Positions 8,699-17,003 of a DNA stretch of 64,000 nucleotides are shown here, piece by piece. The notes beneath the pieces are model-generated. The model searched no databases, had not been told where the DNA came from, and worked only from the letters and a program-made list of their open reading frames with translations. The translations under genes and the position numbers were made by a program. Source of the stretch: Kaistia hirudinis (GTDB lineage: Bacteria; Pseudomonadota; Alphaproteobacteria; Rhizobiales; Kaistiaceae); NCBI RefSeq assembly GCF_014196455.1, contig NZ_JACIDS010000005.1, positions 558,001-622,000 on the forward strand, read 5' to 3'. Every line of letters starts with the position of its first letter. The first letter of the stretch is position 1.

Positions 8699-10102
8699 AT
8701 GACAAACGAGACCACGCCGCGGCCGGTGCCGCGCCTTGTCCATTCGAGCCTCGACCTCATCGGCAAGACGCCGATGCTCGAGCTTTCGAGATTCGACACC
8801 GGCCCTTGCCGGCTCTTTGCGAAGCTGGAGAGCCAGAATCCAGGCGGTTCGATCAAGGATCGCGTGGCCCTGTCCATGATCGCCGCCGCCGAACGCGACG
8901 GCCGCCTGAAGCCGGGCGGCACCATCGTCGAGGCGACCGCGGGCAATACCGGCCTCGGCCTCGCCCAGGTCGGCCTGCCCAAAGGCTATCGCCTGATCCT
9001 CGTCGTGCCGGACAAGATGTCGCGCGAGAAGGTGCAGCATCTGCGGGCCATCGGCGCAGAAGTCCGCACGACGCGCTCCGATGTCGGCAAGGGTCATCCC
9101 GAATATTACCAGGATATGGCCGAGCGCATCGCGGCCGAAACGGGTGGCTTCTACGTCAACCAGTTCGGAAATCCTGCCAATCCTGAGGCGCATGAGACGA
9201 CGACGGCGCCGGAAATCTACGAGCAGCTCGAAGGCAAGGTCGATGCGATCGTGGTCGGCGTCGGCTCCGGCGGGACGTTGAGCGGCATCGGCCGTTATTT
9301 CAAGCGCGTCTCTCCCACGACCGAGATGGTGCTCGCCGATCCGAAGGGATCGATCCTGGCGCCGCTGATCCAGACCGGCGAGACGATCGAGCCCGGCAGT
9401 TGGGCGGTCGAGGGCATCGGCGAGGACTTCGTTCCGCCGAACGCGGATCTGTCGCTGGTGTCGCGCGCCTTCACGATCACCGATGCGCAGAGCATCACCG
9501 CCGCGCGCGAGCTTCTGGCCCGTGAAGGCATCCTGGCGGGGTCCTCGTCCGGAACGCTGCTTGCGGCAGCGCTGCGCTATTGCCGCGAACAGACGGTGCC
9601 GAAGAACGTCGTCACGCTCGTCTGCGACAGCGGCAACAAGTATCTCTCCAAGGTGTTCGACGACGTCTGGGTGGCCGAACAGGGCCTCACCGACCGCGTC
9701 CGGCACGGCAATCTGCGCGATCTGGTCGCGCGCTCGGTCGCGGCGGGTGCGGCGGTCACCGTCTCGCCGGGCGATACGCTGTCGACGGCCTATGCCCGCA
9801 TGCGCTCGGCCGATGTCTCGCAGCTCCCGGTGCTCGACCAGGGCCGCCTCGTCGGCATCCTCGACGAGAGCGATGTGCTGAACGCGCTTCATCTGGCGCG
9901 CAAGGGCGATCGGCCGAGCTTCTCGGCCATGGTGGCCGACGCCATGGTGACAAAGCTCAATACGCTGCCGCCCAGCGCGCCGGTCGAGGCCTTGCTGCCG
10001 GTGTTCGAGCGCAACGAAGTCGCCATCGTGACGGAAGGCGACGATTTCATCGGTCTCATCACGCGCATGGACCTGATCAACCATCTGAGGCTCGCACCGT
10101 GA
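8699..10102 (+). CDS. Cystathionine beta-synthase
   Basis: This 467-aa protein has a PLP fold-II catalytic core (about 1-330) followed by tandem CBS domains (about 345-465). Together these define cystathionine beta-synthase rather than simple cysteine synthase. The PLP lysine is K53 in GGSIKDRVA, followed by ATAGNTGLGLAQ and a glycine-rich phosphate loop VGSGGTLSGIG. It condenses serine with homocysteine to cystathionine. The CBS pair may bind an adenosyl ligand. The ATG is preceded by AGGAG. It overlaps the next gene by 4 bp (GTGA), and the pair completes reverse transsulfuration from homocysteine to cysteine. Confidence 0.93.
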   Translation: MTNETTPRPVPRLVHSSLDLIGKTPMLELSRFDTGPCRLFAKLESQNPGGSIKDRVALSMIAAAERDGRLKPGGTIVEATAGNTGLGLAQVGLPKGYRLILVVPDKMSREKVQHLRAIGAEVRTTRSDVGKGHPEYYQDMAERIAAETGGFYVNQFGNPANPEAHETTTAPEIYEQLEGKVDAIVVGVGSGGTLSGIGRYFKRVSPTTEMVLADPKGSILAPLIQTGETIEPGSWAVEGIGEDFVPPNADLSLVSRAFTITDAQSITAARELLAREGILAGSSSGTLLAAALRYCREQTVPKNVVTLVCDSGNKYLSKVFDDVWVAEQGLTDRVRHGNLRDLVARSVAAGAAVTVSPGDTLSTAYARMRSADVSQLPVLDQGRLVGILDESDVLNALHLARKGDRPSFSAMVADAMVTKLNTLPPSAPVEALLPVFERNEVAIVTEGDDFIGLITRMDLINHLRLAP

Positions 10103-11268
10103 CCAGCACCGAACGACCGAACCGCCTCGCCTTCGCGACGCGGGCCATCCATGGCGGCCAGAGCCACGATCCGCTGACCGGCGCCGTCATGGTGCCGATC
10201 TATGCGACCTCGACCTTCGCGCAGGAAAGCCCGGGCGTTCACAAGGGCTTCGAATATGGCCGCTCGCAGAACCCCACGCGGTTCGCCTTCGAGCGCGCCA
10301 TGGCCGATCTCGAAAGCGGCAGCGCCGCCTTCGCCTTCGCCTCCGGCCTCGCCGCGATCTCGACGACGCTCGAGTTGCTGTCCTCGGGCGATCACATCGT
10401 CGCCAGCGATGATCTCTATGGCGGCACGTTCCGCCTGCTGGAACGGGTGCGCAAGCGCTCCGCCGGCCTCAAGATCGATTTCGCCGATTTCACGGACCTC
10501 GCGAAGATCGAGGCGGCGATCCGGCCCGAGACCAAGCTGCTCTGGGTCGAGACGCCGACCAATCCGATGCTGCGCATCGTCGATCTCGAGGCCGTCGCGG
10601 CGCTCGCCAAGCGGCGTGGCGTCCTGGTGGTGGCCGACAACACCTTTGCCAGCCCCTATATCCAGCGCCCGCTCGAACTCGGCGTCGACATCGTCGTCCA
10701 TTCGACGACCAAATATCTGAACGGCCATTCGGACATGATCGGCGGCGTTGCGGTCGTCGGCGACAATCCGGATCTCGTCGCCCAGATGCGCTTCCTGCAG
10801 AACGCGATCGGCGCGATTTCGGGACCTTTCGACAGCTTCCTGGCGCTGCGCGGTCTGAAGACGCTGGCGATCCGCATGCAGCGCCATTGCGAGAACGGGC
10901 TTGCGATCGCCCGCTGGCTCGAGAAGCGCTCCGACGTGCGCCGCGTGATCTATCCGGGCCTCGAGAGTCATCCGCAGCATGCGCTGGCGAAGCGGCAGAT
11001 GCATGCCTTCGGCGGCATGATCACGGTCGAGCTCGATCGGGATCTCGCCGGCACGCGGCGCTTCCTGGAGCGGGTGCAGATCTTCACGCTCGCCGAGAGC
11101 CTCGGCGGCGTCGAGAGCCTCATCGAGCATCCGGCGGTGATGACGCACGCCTCGATCCCGCCGGAACAGCGGGCGGCGCTGGGCATCTCGGATTCGCTGG
11201 TGCGCCTGTCGGCCGGCATCGAGGCGGCCGAGGATCTCATCGCCGACATCGAGCAGGCGCTCGCTTGA
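10099..11268 (+). CDS. Cystathionine gamma-lyase / gamma-synthase (Cys/Met metabolism PLP enzyme)
   Basis: The 389-aa product is a fold-I Cys/Met-metabolism PLP enzyme. Motifs are YGRSQNPTR, ASGLAAIST, DDLYGGTFRL, VETPTNPML, and the PLP lysine K205 in HSTTKYLNGHSD. The GTG start at 10099 overlaps the stop of cystathionine beta-synthase by 4 bp, so the two are translationally coupled. With that partner the likely reaction is cystathionine to cysteine, 2-oxobutyrate and ammonia (gamma-lyase). Gamma-synthase activity cannot be excluded because the families are hard to separate by sequence. Confidence 0.92.
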   Translation: MTSTERPNRLAFATRAIHGGQSHDPLTGAVMVPIYATSTFAQESPGVHKGFEYGRSQNPTRFAFERAMADLESGSAAFAFASGLAAISTTLELLSSGDHIVASDDLYGGTFRLLERVRKRSAGLKIDFADFTDLAKIEAAIRPETKLLWVETPTNPMLRIVDLEAVAALAKRRGVLVVADNTFASPYIQRPLELGVDIVVHSTTKYLNGHSDMIGGVAVVGDNPDLVAQMRFLQNAIGAISGPFDSFLALRGLKTLAIRMQRHCENGLAIARWLEKRSDVRRVIYPGLESHPQHALAKRQMHAFGGMITVELDRDLAGTRRFLERVQIFTLAESLGGVESLIEHPAVMTHASIPPEQRAALGISDSLVRLSAGIEAAEDLIADIEQALA

Positions 11269-11275
11269 TCAAGAC

Positions 11276-11298
11276 GGGCGCGCCGTCACAGCGCGCCC
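11276..11298. terminator. GC-rich hairpin between convergent genes
   Basis: GGGCGCGC and GCGCGCCC form a perfect 8-bp stem with a 7-nt loop, 7 bp after the transsulfuration operon stop. No T-run follows on either strand, so efficient intrinsic termination is doubtful. Its position between convergent genes fits a transcript end. Confidence 0.5.
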
Positions 11299-11336
11299 CT
11301 CAACCCATTGATATCATTTGATTCTAGAGACGACCT

Positions 11337-12974
11337 TCAGCTCGGAAGCGCATCGAAGGATTCGGCTTGCGCGATCGCCCAGCTGTGGTGGTAGAAGCTC
11401 TCGACCGCGCCGGCCGGCGGGTTCAACAGTTCGCCCGGCTTCAGGAAGACGTGCAGCTGCGACAGCAGGCGGATCTCCGAGGTCGAGACCCGCTGGGCCA
11501 GATGATGCGGACCGAGCTTCGAGGGATGGTCGAGGCCGGCGGCGGCGAGCATCTCGGCCAGCGCATGCAGCGAGTGGCGATGGAACGAGGCGACGCGCTC
11601 CGCCTTGTCGGGAACCACGATGGAGCGCTGGCGTAGCGGGTCCTGAGTCGCGACGCCGGTCGGGCAGCGATTGGTGTGGCAGTGCAGCGACTGGATGCAG
11701 CCGATCGCGAACATGAAGCCGCGCGCCAAATTCGCCCAATCGCCGCCAATGGCGAAAATCTCGGCCATATCGAAGGCGGAAATGATCTTGCCGCTCGCGC
11801 CGATCCGGATCCGCCCGCGCAGCCCCGCCCCGACCAGCGTGTTGTGGACGAAGAGCAGCCCTTCGCGCAGCGGCACGCCGATATGGTCGGCGAATTCGAC
11901 CGGCGCCGCGCCGGTGCCGCCTTCCGCGCCGTCGACCACCACGAAGTCCGGTACGATGCCGGTCGCCAGCATCGCCTTCACGATGCTCATGAACTCCCAG
12001 GGGTGACCGACGGCGAGCTTGAAGCCGACCGGCTTGCCGCCGGAGAGACGGCGGAGCTCGGCGAGGAAGTGCATCATCTCGGTGGGCGTATCGAAGCTCG
12101 AATGGCGCGCCGGCGAGATGCAGTCGCGCCCTTCCGGGACGCCGCGTGCCTCGGCGATCTCCCGCGTCACCTTGTGGCCGGGCAGGATGCCGCCATGGCC
12201 GGGCTTCGCCCCCTGGCTGAGCTTCAGTTCGATCATGCGGATCTGCGGGTTCGCGGCCTTCTCCGCGAATTTCTCCGGATCGAAGCGCCCGTCGTCGGTG
12301 CGGCAGCCGAAATAGCCGCTCGCGATCTGCCAGACGAGGTCGCCGCCGCCTTCGAGGTGATACGGGCTGACGCCACCCTCGCCGGTATCGTGATGGAAGC
12401 CGCCGAGCCGGGCACCGCGATTGAGCGCGCGGATGGCGTTGGCCGAGAGCGAGCCGAAGCTCATCGCCGAGATGTTCATCACCGACGCCGCATAGGGCTG
12501 CGCGCATTGATCATTGCCGATCACGACGCGAAAGCTCGCCGGGTCGGGCACCGGCACCGGGCGCACGGAATGGCCGATGAACTCATGGCCGCGCCGATAG
12601 ACATCCTGCAGCGTGCCGAAGGGGCGCTGGTCGATCTCGTTCTTGGCGCGCTGATAGACCAGCGATCGCTCGGTGCGCGAAAACGGCACCTTCTCGCTGT
12701 CGGTCTCGAACAGATATTGCCGCAGCTCCGGCCGCATGGCTTCGAAGATCCAGCGCAGATGCCCGACGACCGGATAATTGCGCAGCAGCGCATGCCGCTT
12801 CTGGACAAGGTCGTAGATGCCGAGAACGCCCAAGGCGAAGGCGGTCACGAACAGGACGAGCGGCCGCCCCGTCTCGGCGACGCGTAGGAGCGTGAGCAGG
12901 GCCACCACCCAGCACAGGACGAAGACCGCGTAGCGGCTGAACAGCGACAGCGGCAAGCGTCGAAAAACCGGCAC
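11337..12974 (-). CDS. FMN-binding glutamate synthase family protein, membrane-anchored
   Basis: The 545-aa protein carries two predicted N-terminal transmembrane helices (about 12-30 and 38-56), then the FMN/Fe-S glutamate-synthase-like TIM barrel. Barrel motifs include NISAMSFGSLS, GEGGVSPYH, ELKLSQGAKPGHGG, VVDGAEGGTGAAP and GCIQSLHCHTNRCPTGVAT, which holds the cysteines of a 3Fe-4S cluster. It lacks the glutamine amidotransferase domain of true GltB, so it is not a complete glutamate synthase; this stand-alone family has no settled reaction. The GTG start is supported by GGGAGGG 7 nt upstream. It lies 29 bp after the histidine kinase stop, same strand, probably on one transcript. Confidence 0.9.
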   Translation of the reverse strand: MPVFRRLPLSLFSRYAVFVLCWVVALLTLLRVAETGRPLVLFVTAFALGVLGIYDLVQKRHALLRNYPVVGHLRWIFEAMRPELRQYLFETDSEKVPFSRTERSLVYQRAKNEIDQRPFGTLQDVYRRGHEFIGHSVRPVPVPDPASFRVVIGNDQCAQPYAASVMNISAMSFGSLSANAIRALNRGARLGGFHHDTGEGGVSPYHLEGGGDLVWQIASGYFGCRTDDGRFDPEKFAEKAANPQIRMIELKLSQGAKPGHGGILPGHKVTREIAEARGVPEGRDCISPARHSSFDTPTEMMHFLAELRRLSGGKPVGFKLAVGHPWEFMSIVKAMLATGIVPDFVVVDGAEGGTGAAPVEFADHIGVPLREGLLFVHNTLVGAGLRGRIRIGASGKIISAFDMAEIFAIGGDWANLARGFMFAIGCIQSLHCHTNRCPTGVATQDPLRQRSIVVPDKAERVASFHRHSLHALAEMLAAAGLDHPSKLGPHHLAQRVSTSEIRLLSQLHVFLKPGELLNPPAGAVESFYHHSWAIAQAESFDALPS

Positions 12975-13003
12975 GGTCGGCCCTCCCGAAGAAACGCGGC
13001 CGT

Positions 13004-15208
13004 TCAGCGGGGGTCATCCTCGTCCAGCGCGGCGCGGATGCCCGCGGCCAGTTGCTCGATCGTGAACGGCTTGCCGATCAGCCTGATATCCGGTCCGAGG
13101 AAGCCGCCCTGGGCGACCGCGTCCCGCGTATAGCCCGTCATATAGAGCACTTTGAGGTTCGGCCGCAGGACCCGCGCCTTGTCGGCGAGTTGGCGCCCGT
13201 TCATGCCGGGCATGACGATGTCGGTGACGAGGATGTCGATGCGCTGCTCCGATGCGACGATATCCAGCGCTGCCGACGCCCGGTCGACGGCGACGACCGT
13301 GTAGCCGAGCTCCTGCAGGGATTCGAGGCTGAGCCGACGCACCTCCGCCTCGTCCTCCACGAGCAGCACGACCTCGCTGGGTCGCGCGACCGGCACCGCC
13401 TCCCGGGACGAGAGACGGCGTTGGCCTGCGGCAGCGTCGCTGCCGGCATAGCGCGGCAGGTAAATCCGCACCGAGGTTCCGACGCCTGGCTCGCTGTCGA
13501 TCCTCACATGGCCGCCCGACTGGCGCACGAAGCCATAGACCTGGGACAGGCCGAGCCCGCTGCCCTTGCCGACGCCCTTGGTGGTGAAGAACGGCTCGAA
13601 CACGCGCTTCACGACATCCGCGCTCATGCCCGTCCCGGTATCCGTGACCGCGATCGTGACATAGTCGCCCATGGGCACGCTGGCACGCTGTGCCGCGTCC
13701 GCGTCGGAGAGATCGGCATTGGCCGTCTCGATGATCAGCCTGCCGCCATCGGGCATGGCATCGCGCGCATTGACGGCGAGATTGAGCAGCGCGTTCTCGA
13801 GCTGCGCCGGATCCGCATGAGTCGTCCAAAGGTCCGGACCGATGGCCGCGCGGATTTCGATCGCCTCGGTCAGCGTGCGCTGCAGCATCTCCGACATGCT
13901 GGTGACGAACTGTCCGGGGTCCAGCACGCGCGGCGAAAGCGGCTGCTTGCGCGCGAAGGCAAGCAGACGCTGCGTCAGAGCCGCTGCCCGCTGCGCGCCC
14001 TCCTGCGCGGCGGCGACGTGGCGGCCGACATCGGTATCCCCACGCTGCAGGCGGCGCTCGATCAGATTGAGGCTGCCGACGATGACCGCCAGCATATTGT
14101 TGAAATCATGGGCTATTCCGCCGGTCAGCTGGCCGATCGCTTCGATCTTCTGCAACTGGCGGACCTGATCCTCGGCCCGCTCGCGCCGCTGCATCTCCGC
14201 CGTGAGTTCGTCATTGGCGCGCGCCAGCGAACGGCGCGCCGCCTGCTCGCGCCGCGCATCGCGGATCGCCAGCACCGTGAGCAGGGCGAGCAGGATGATC
14301 GCGAAGCCGGGCAAGGGCAGCATGCCGAACAGCCAGCCCCTCCAGCCCTCTGTGACGGCGCCCTTGGAGACGTCGACAGAGAGAAAGATCGGATAGGAGC
14401 CGACGCGACGGAAGCTGCCGAAGCGCTCGTCTCCCGCCTCGCCGCCCGAGAACGAGCCGTCGCGCGGAAGGTCGACGAGCCGGCTGGCAAGGCCGGCCGG
14501 CTGCGCCAGGCCGGTATCCGGGATCTGAGCGAGGACCTCGTTCGTCGGCACGCGCGACAGCGTTACCCGCGCGTCATAGGGCAGCGCGAGCCCGCCCCAA
14601 TAGTTGCTGAAATAGTCGATTCCCGCCGTGACCGACGCCATCCCGCGAAGGCTGTGATCGGCGTTTTCCATGCGCTTGGAAAGCAGGAAGGTCGGACGGT
14701 GTGTCACCTTTCCGACGATACGCGGGCCGATGAAGAGCTCGTCGACCGGCATCCGCGCTGCCTTGAAGTTCTCGCGATCGGTGGCGTTCGATTTCGGCGC
14801 CGGAAAGGCGAAGCTCGTTGCCCTGAGCTCTCCATCCTGGTCGTTGAGCCAGACATCCTCGATGTGAGGTATACCCTCCACCAATCCCGAGAGCTGGCGA
14901 TGGAGCGCGTCGGAGCCGGCAATCTCGTCCCACGACAGTCCATGGACCAGGACTGAGGCGCCGCTGAGCGCAACCTCGGCGACCTCGAACAGACGGCTGG
15001 CGTGATCCGAAAGGAAGAAGGCTTCTGTCTTCAGCTCGGCGTTCGCATCGTCGAAGCGACGCTGATATTCCGTTCGCGCGACCGTAACCGTGCCGGCGAT
15101 CGTCAGCATGATTCCAAGAAGACCGATCGCGGCGACAAGCCACGCGACACCAAATCGCGCCCCGAGACGCCTCAGATTGGATAACACCCATTCGCCCCAG
15201 ACGGTCAC
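13004..15208 (-). CDS. Hybrid sensor histidine kinase with C-terminal receiver
   Basis: This 734-aa protein has TM1 at about 21-43, a periplasmic sensor of about 245 residues (a Cache-type fold is plausible), and TM2 at about 292-316. A dimerisation domain with phospho-acceptor H367 in GGIAHDFNNML follows, then an HATPase domain (NARDAMPDGG, DTGTGMS, GSGLGLS). The C-terminal receiver has its phospho-aspartate in ILVTDIVMPG and lysine in IGKPF. It would sense an extracytoplasmic signal and pass phosphate through its own receiver. There is no adjacent DNA-binding response regulator, so the output partner is unknown. A GTG at 15208 is used; a second GTG at 15187 is possible. Confidence 0.92.
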   Translation of the reverse strand: MTVWGEWVLSNLRRLGARFGVAWLVAAIGLLGIMLTIAGTVTVARTEYQRRFDDANAELKTEAFFLSDHASRLFEVAEVALSGASVLVHGLSWDEIAGSDALHRQLSGLVEGIPHIEDVWLNDQDGELRATSFAFPAPKSNATDRENFKAARMPVDELFIGPRIVGKVTHRPTFLLSKRMENADHSLRGMASVTAGIDYFSNYWGGLALPYDARVTLSRVPTNEVLAQIPDTGLAQPAGLASRLVDLPRDGSFSGGEAGDERFGSFRRVGSYPIFLSVDVSKGAVTEGWRGWLFGMLPLPGFAIILLALLTVLAIRDARREQAARRSLARANDELTAEMQRRERAEDQVRQLQKIEAIGQLTGGIAHDFNNMLAVIVGSLNLIERRLQRGDTDVGRHVAAAQEGAQRAAALTQRLLAFARKQPLSPRVLDPGQFVTSMSEMLQRTLTEAIEIRAAIGPDLWTTHADPAQLENALLNLAVNARDAMPDGGRLIIETANADLSDADAAQRASVPMGDYVTIAVTDTGTGMSADVVKRVFEPFFTTKGVGKGSGLGLSQVYGFVRQSGGHVRIDSEPGVGTSVRIYLPRYAGSDAAAGQRRLSSREAVPVARPSEVVLLVEDEAEVRRLSLESLQELGYTVVAVDRASAALDIVASEQRIDILVTDIVMPGMNGRQLADKARVLRPNLKVLYMTGYTRDAVAQGGFLGPDIRLIGKPFTIEQLAAGIRAALDEDDPR

Positions 15209-15482
15209 GGCCCCCGCCGCTAGCGCACGACCCTATATGGACCGCGGGGGCTGTGCCAAGACCTCAGGGCAGGCGAGCCGGTATACGGGCCGAAGGTCCC
15301 GCATCGCGACTCCGGCCCCATCGGATCTCGCCGCCATGTCCCGGGTTCAGGGGGCATTGAACGCTCCGGCGGCCGCAGGTTCGACGCGCCGCACCCATCT
15401 GGCGTTCCCATCTTCGCGCGCCGCCCGAGGCCGCTCTCCGAAACGCAGCCTCGGCAGCAGGATCGACGTGCTGGAGCGGCCC

Positions 15483-15908
15483 CTACCGGGACACCACCGC
15501 TTCGCGCGGGTGCCCATGTTCATCACGGCCCCGCTCCGCTGATGCATCACCGGCATCGAAGCGCCGCTGCGCCGCGCTCAGATCGTCCTGGTGATCCAGC
15601 GCCCAGTCATAAAGCGCCAGGAAGGGCGCCTGCAGCGTGCGCCCGAGCGGCGTGATCGAATAGACCACGGCGATCGGCGATGCCGTGACGACATGGCGCT
15701 CCACCAGGCCGTTTCGCTCCAGCCGGCGCAGCGTCTCCGTCAGCGCCTTCTGCGTGATCCCGTCCAGCCGCCGCCGGAGCGCGTTGAACCGCTTCGGCTC
15801 CTCGCACAGGAAGGTGAGGATCAGGATCGACCATTTATGGGCGATCTGCTCGAGCACGGGCCGCACGATCGGGATCGTCGCGACGACCTGCTCCTCGGTG
15901 TAGGGCAT
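15483..15908 (-). CDS. HxlR/MarR-like winged-helix regulator
   Basis: The 141-aa product is an HxlR-family (DUF24) winged-helix protein: IAHKWSILILTFL, then RFNALRRRLDGITQKALTETLRRLERNGLVER and YSITPLGRTL. Many family members sense electrophiles or redox stress through an N-terminal cysteine. Here the only cysteine is in FLCEEPKRF, so a one-Cys mechanism is possible but unproved. The start at 15908 has AGGAG 6 nt upstream; a 57-residue upstream extension reads through the intergenic region and is rejected. It is divergent from an SDR, the usual arrangement for HxlR regulators and their target enzyme. A 274-bp stretch (15209-15482) between it and the kinase shows nothing identifiable. Confidence 0.9.
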   Translation of the reverse strand: MPYTEEQVVATIPIVRPVLEQIAHKWSILILTFLCEEPKRFNALRRRLDGITQKALTETLRRLERNGLVERHVVTASPIAVVYSITPLGRTLQAPFLALYDWALDHQDDLSAAQRRFDAGDASAERGRDEHGHPREAVVSR

Positions 15909-15927
15909 CGGGGTCTCCTCGAATAGA

Positions 15928-15960
15928 CCTAGGCTAACTATAGTGCCTAATTGACACCTA
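15928..15960. promoter_or_regulatory. Candidate HxlR operator
   Basis: Between the divergent HxlR and SDR genes, TAGGC (15930-15934) and GCCTA (15945-15949) flank a perfect ACTATAGT palindrome (15937-15944). CCTAGG at 15928 and CCTAGT at 15957 add related half-sites. HxlR-family proteins are known to bind short dyads of the TACTA/TAGTA type, so this is the best operator candidate for autoregulation and control of the SDR. Confidence 0.5.
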
Positions 15961-16011
15961 GTACATGAAATATACCTATCTGGTCGGCCCAATTCCACTG
16001 AGGAGACAGCC

Positions 16012-16824
16012 TTGACCCATTCCCATTCGACCAAGCCCGGCACCGCGATCGTGACCGGCGCCTCATCCGGCATCGGCAAGGTCTATGCCGACCGGCTCGC
16101 CGCGCGCGGCTATGACCTCGTCCTAGTCGCGCGGCGCGAAGAGCGCCTCAAGGACATCGCCGCGGATCTGCGGCAGCGCTACGGCGTGAATGCCGACGTT
16201 CTGGTTGCCGACCTGTCGCGACCGGACGGAACGGCGGCCGTCGCCGATCGCCTGTCGCGCGACGCTTCGGTTTCGCTGCTGGTCAACAATGCCGGATTTT
16301 CCGCCCTGAAGCCGCTGACCAACACGCCGGATCCGGTCATCACCGACATGATCGGCCTCAACGTCACGGCGCTGACATTGCTGTCGAAGGCGGCGCTCGC
16401 CGCATTCAAGCAGCGCAATGCCGGGACGCTCGTCAATATCGGTTCCGGGGCCGGCTTCGCGCCCTATCCCGGCATCCCCGTCTATGGATCGACCAAAGCG
16501 TATGTCTATCTGTTCACCCAGAGCCTGCAGGGCGAGGTCGAGGGCACGGCCGTGCGCGTGCAGTTGGTCCTGCCGGGCGCCGTCGTCTCGGAAGGCTGGG
16601 ATGTCGCGGGCGGCGCGGACCTCGATCCCCTGCCCGAGAGCATCGTGATGACGACCGAGGATTGCGTCGATGCCGCCCTTGCGGGGCTGGACCAGGGCGA
16701 GCGCGTCACGGCGCCGTCGCTCCACGACGACGCGAGTCTCAGGGACTATGAAGGCCTCACCGGCAGGCTGCTCCAATCGATGTTCGATGGACGACCGGCA
16801 GCGCGCTATCGGGTCGGCAGCTAG
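16012..16824 (+). CDS. SDR family NAD(P)-dependent oxidoreductase
   Basis: This 270-aa short-chain dehydrogenase has IVTGASSGIGKVYADRLA, a NNAGF motif, and a YGSTKAY catalytic Tyr-Lys pair. The start is TTG at 16012, supported by AGGAG 6 nt upstream and the absence of any ATG before the cofactor loop. It is divergent from the HxlR regulator with a shared 103-bp promoter region. It is therefore likely induced by the signal the regulator senses, often a quinone or aldehyde in this family. The substrate is unknown. Confidence 0.9.
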   Translation: MTHSHSTKPGTAIVTGASSGIGKVYADRLAARGYDLVLVARREERLKDIAADLRQRYGVNADVLVADLSRPDGTAAVADRLSRDASVSLLVNNAGFSALKPLTNTPDPVITDMIGLNVTALTLLSKAALAAFKQRNAGTLVNIGSGAGFAPYPGIPVYGSTKAYVYLFTQSLQGEVEGTAVRVQLVLPGAVVSEGWDVAGGADLDPLPESIVMTTEDCVDAALAGLDQGERVTAPSLHDDASLRDYEGLTGRLLQSMFDGRPAARYRVGS

Positions 16825-16869
16825 GACGGCGCATGCGTTGATAGAAGCGCAGACCGAGCCCCCAACGCA

Positions 16870-16975
16870 GCCGTCATCCTGGCGAACGCCGGGATCCATC
16901 CAGCCGTGCGGCTCGCTATCTGAGCTCCCAATGCTCCGGCTGCATGGATCCCGGATCAAGTTCGGGGTGCAGGCC
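16870..16975. repeat. REP-like palindromic intergenic element
   Basis: In the gap between two convergent SDR genes, a 16-nt arm at 16891-16906 (GGGATCCATCCAGCCG) pairs with 16937-16952 at 15 of 16 positions. The flanks (CCTGGCGAACGCCGGG and CCGGATCAAGTTCGGGG) can add further self-pairing, giving a cruciform-sized element. Similar GGATC-cored palindromes are, from memory, common as dispersed repeats in Hyphomicrobiales. No second copy was seen in this window. Confidence 0.65.
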
Positions 16976-17003
16976 GGCCGGCCCAGCCTGCGCCCCGACC
17001 CTC

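Noticed and set aside
11308-11322. TTGATATCATTTGAT as a possible second FNR/FixK box
   Set aside because: The second half is TTTGA instead of ATCAA and the site lies between convergent genes, not in a promoter.
15909-16079. 57-residue N-terminal extension of the HxlR protein at 15483
   Set aside because: The extension runs through the promoter region and overlaps the divergent SDR start; the ATG at 15908 has AGGAG at the right distance.
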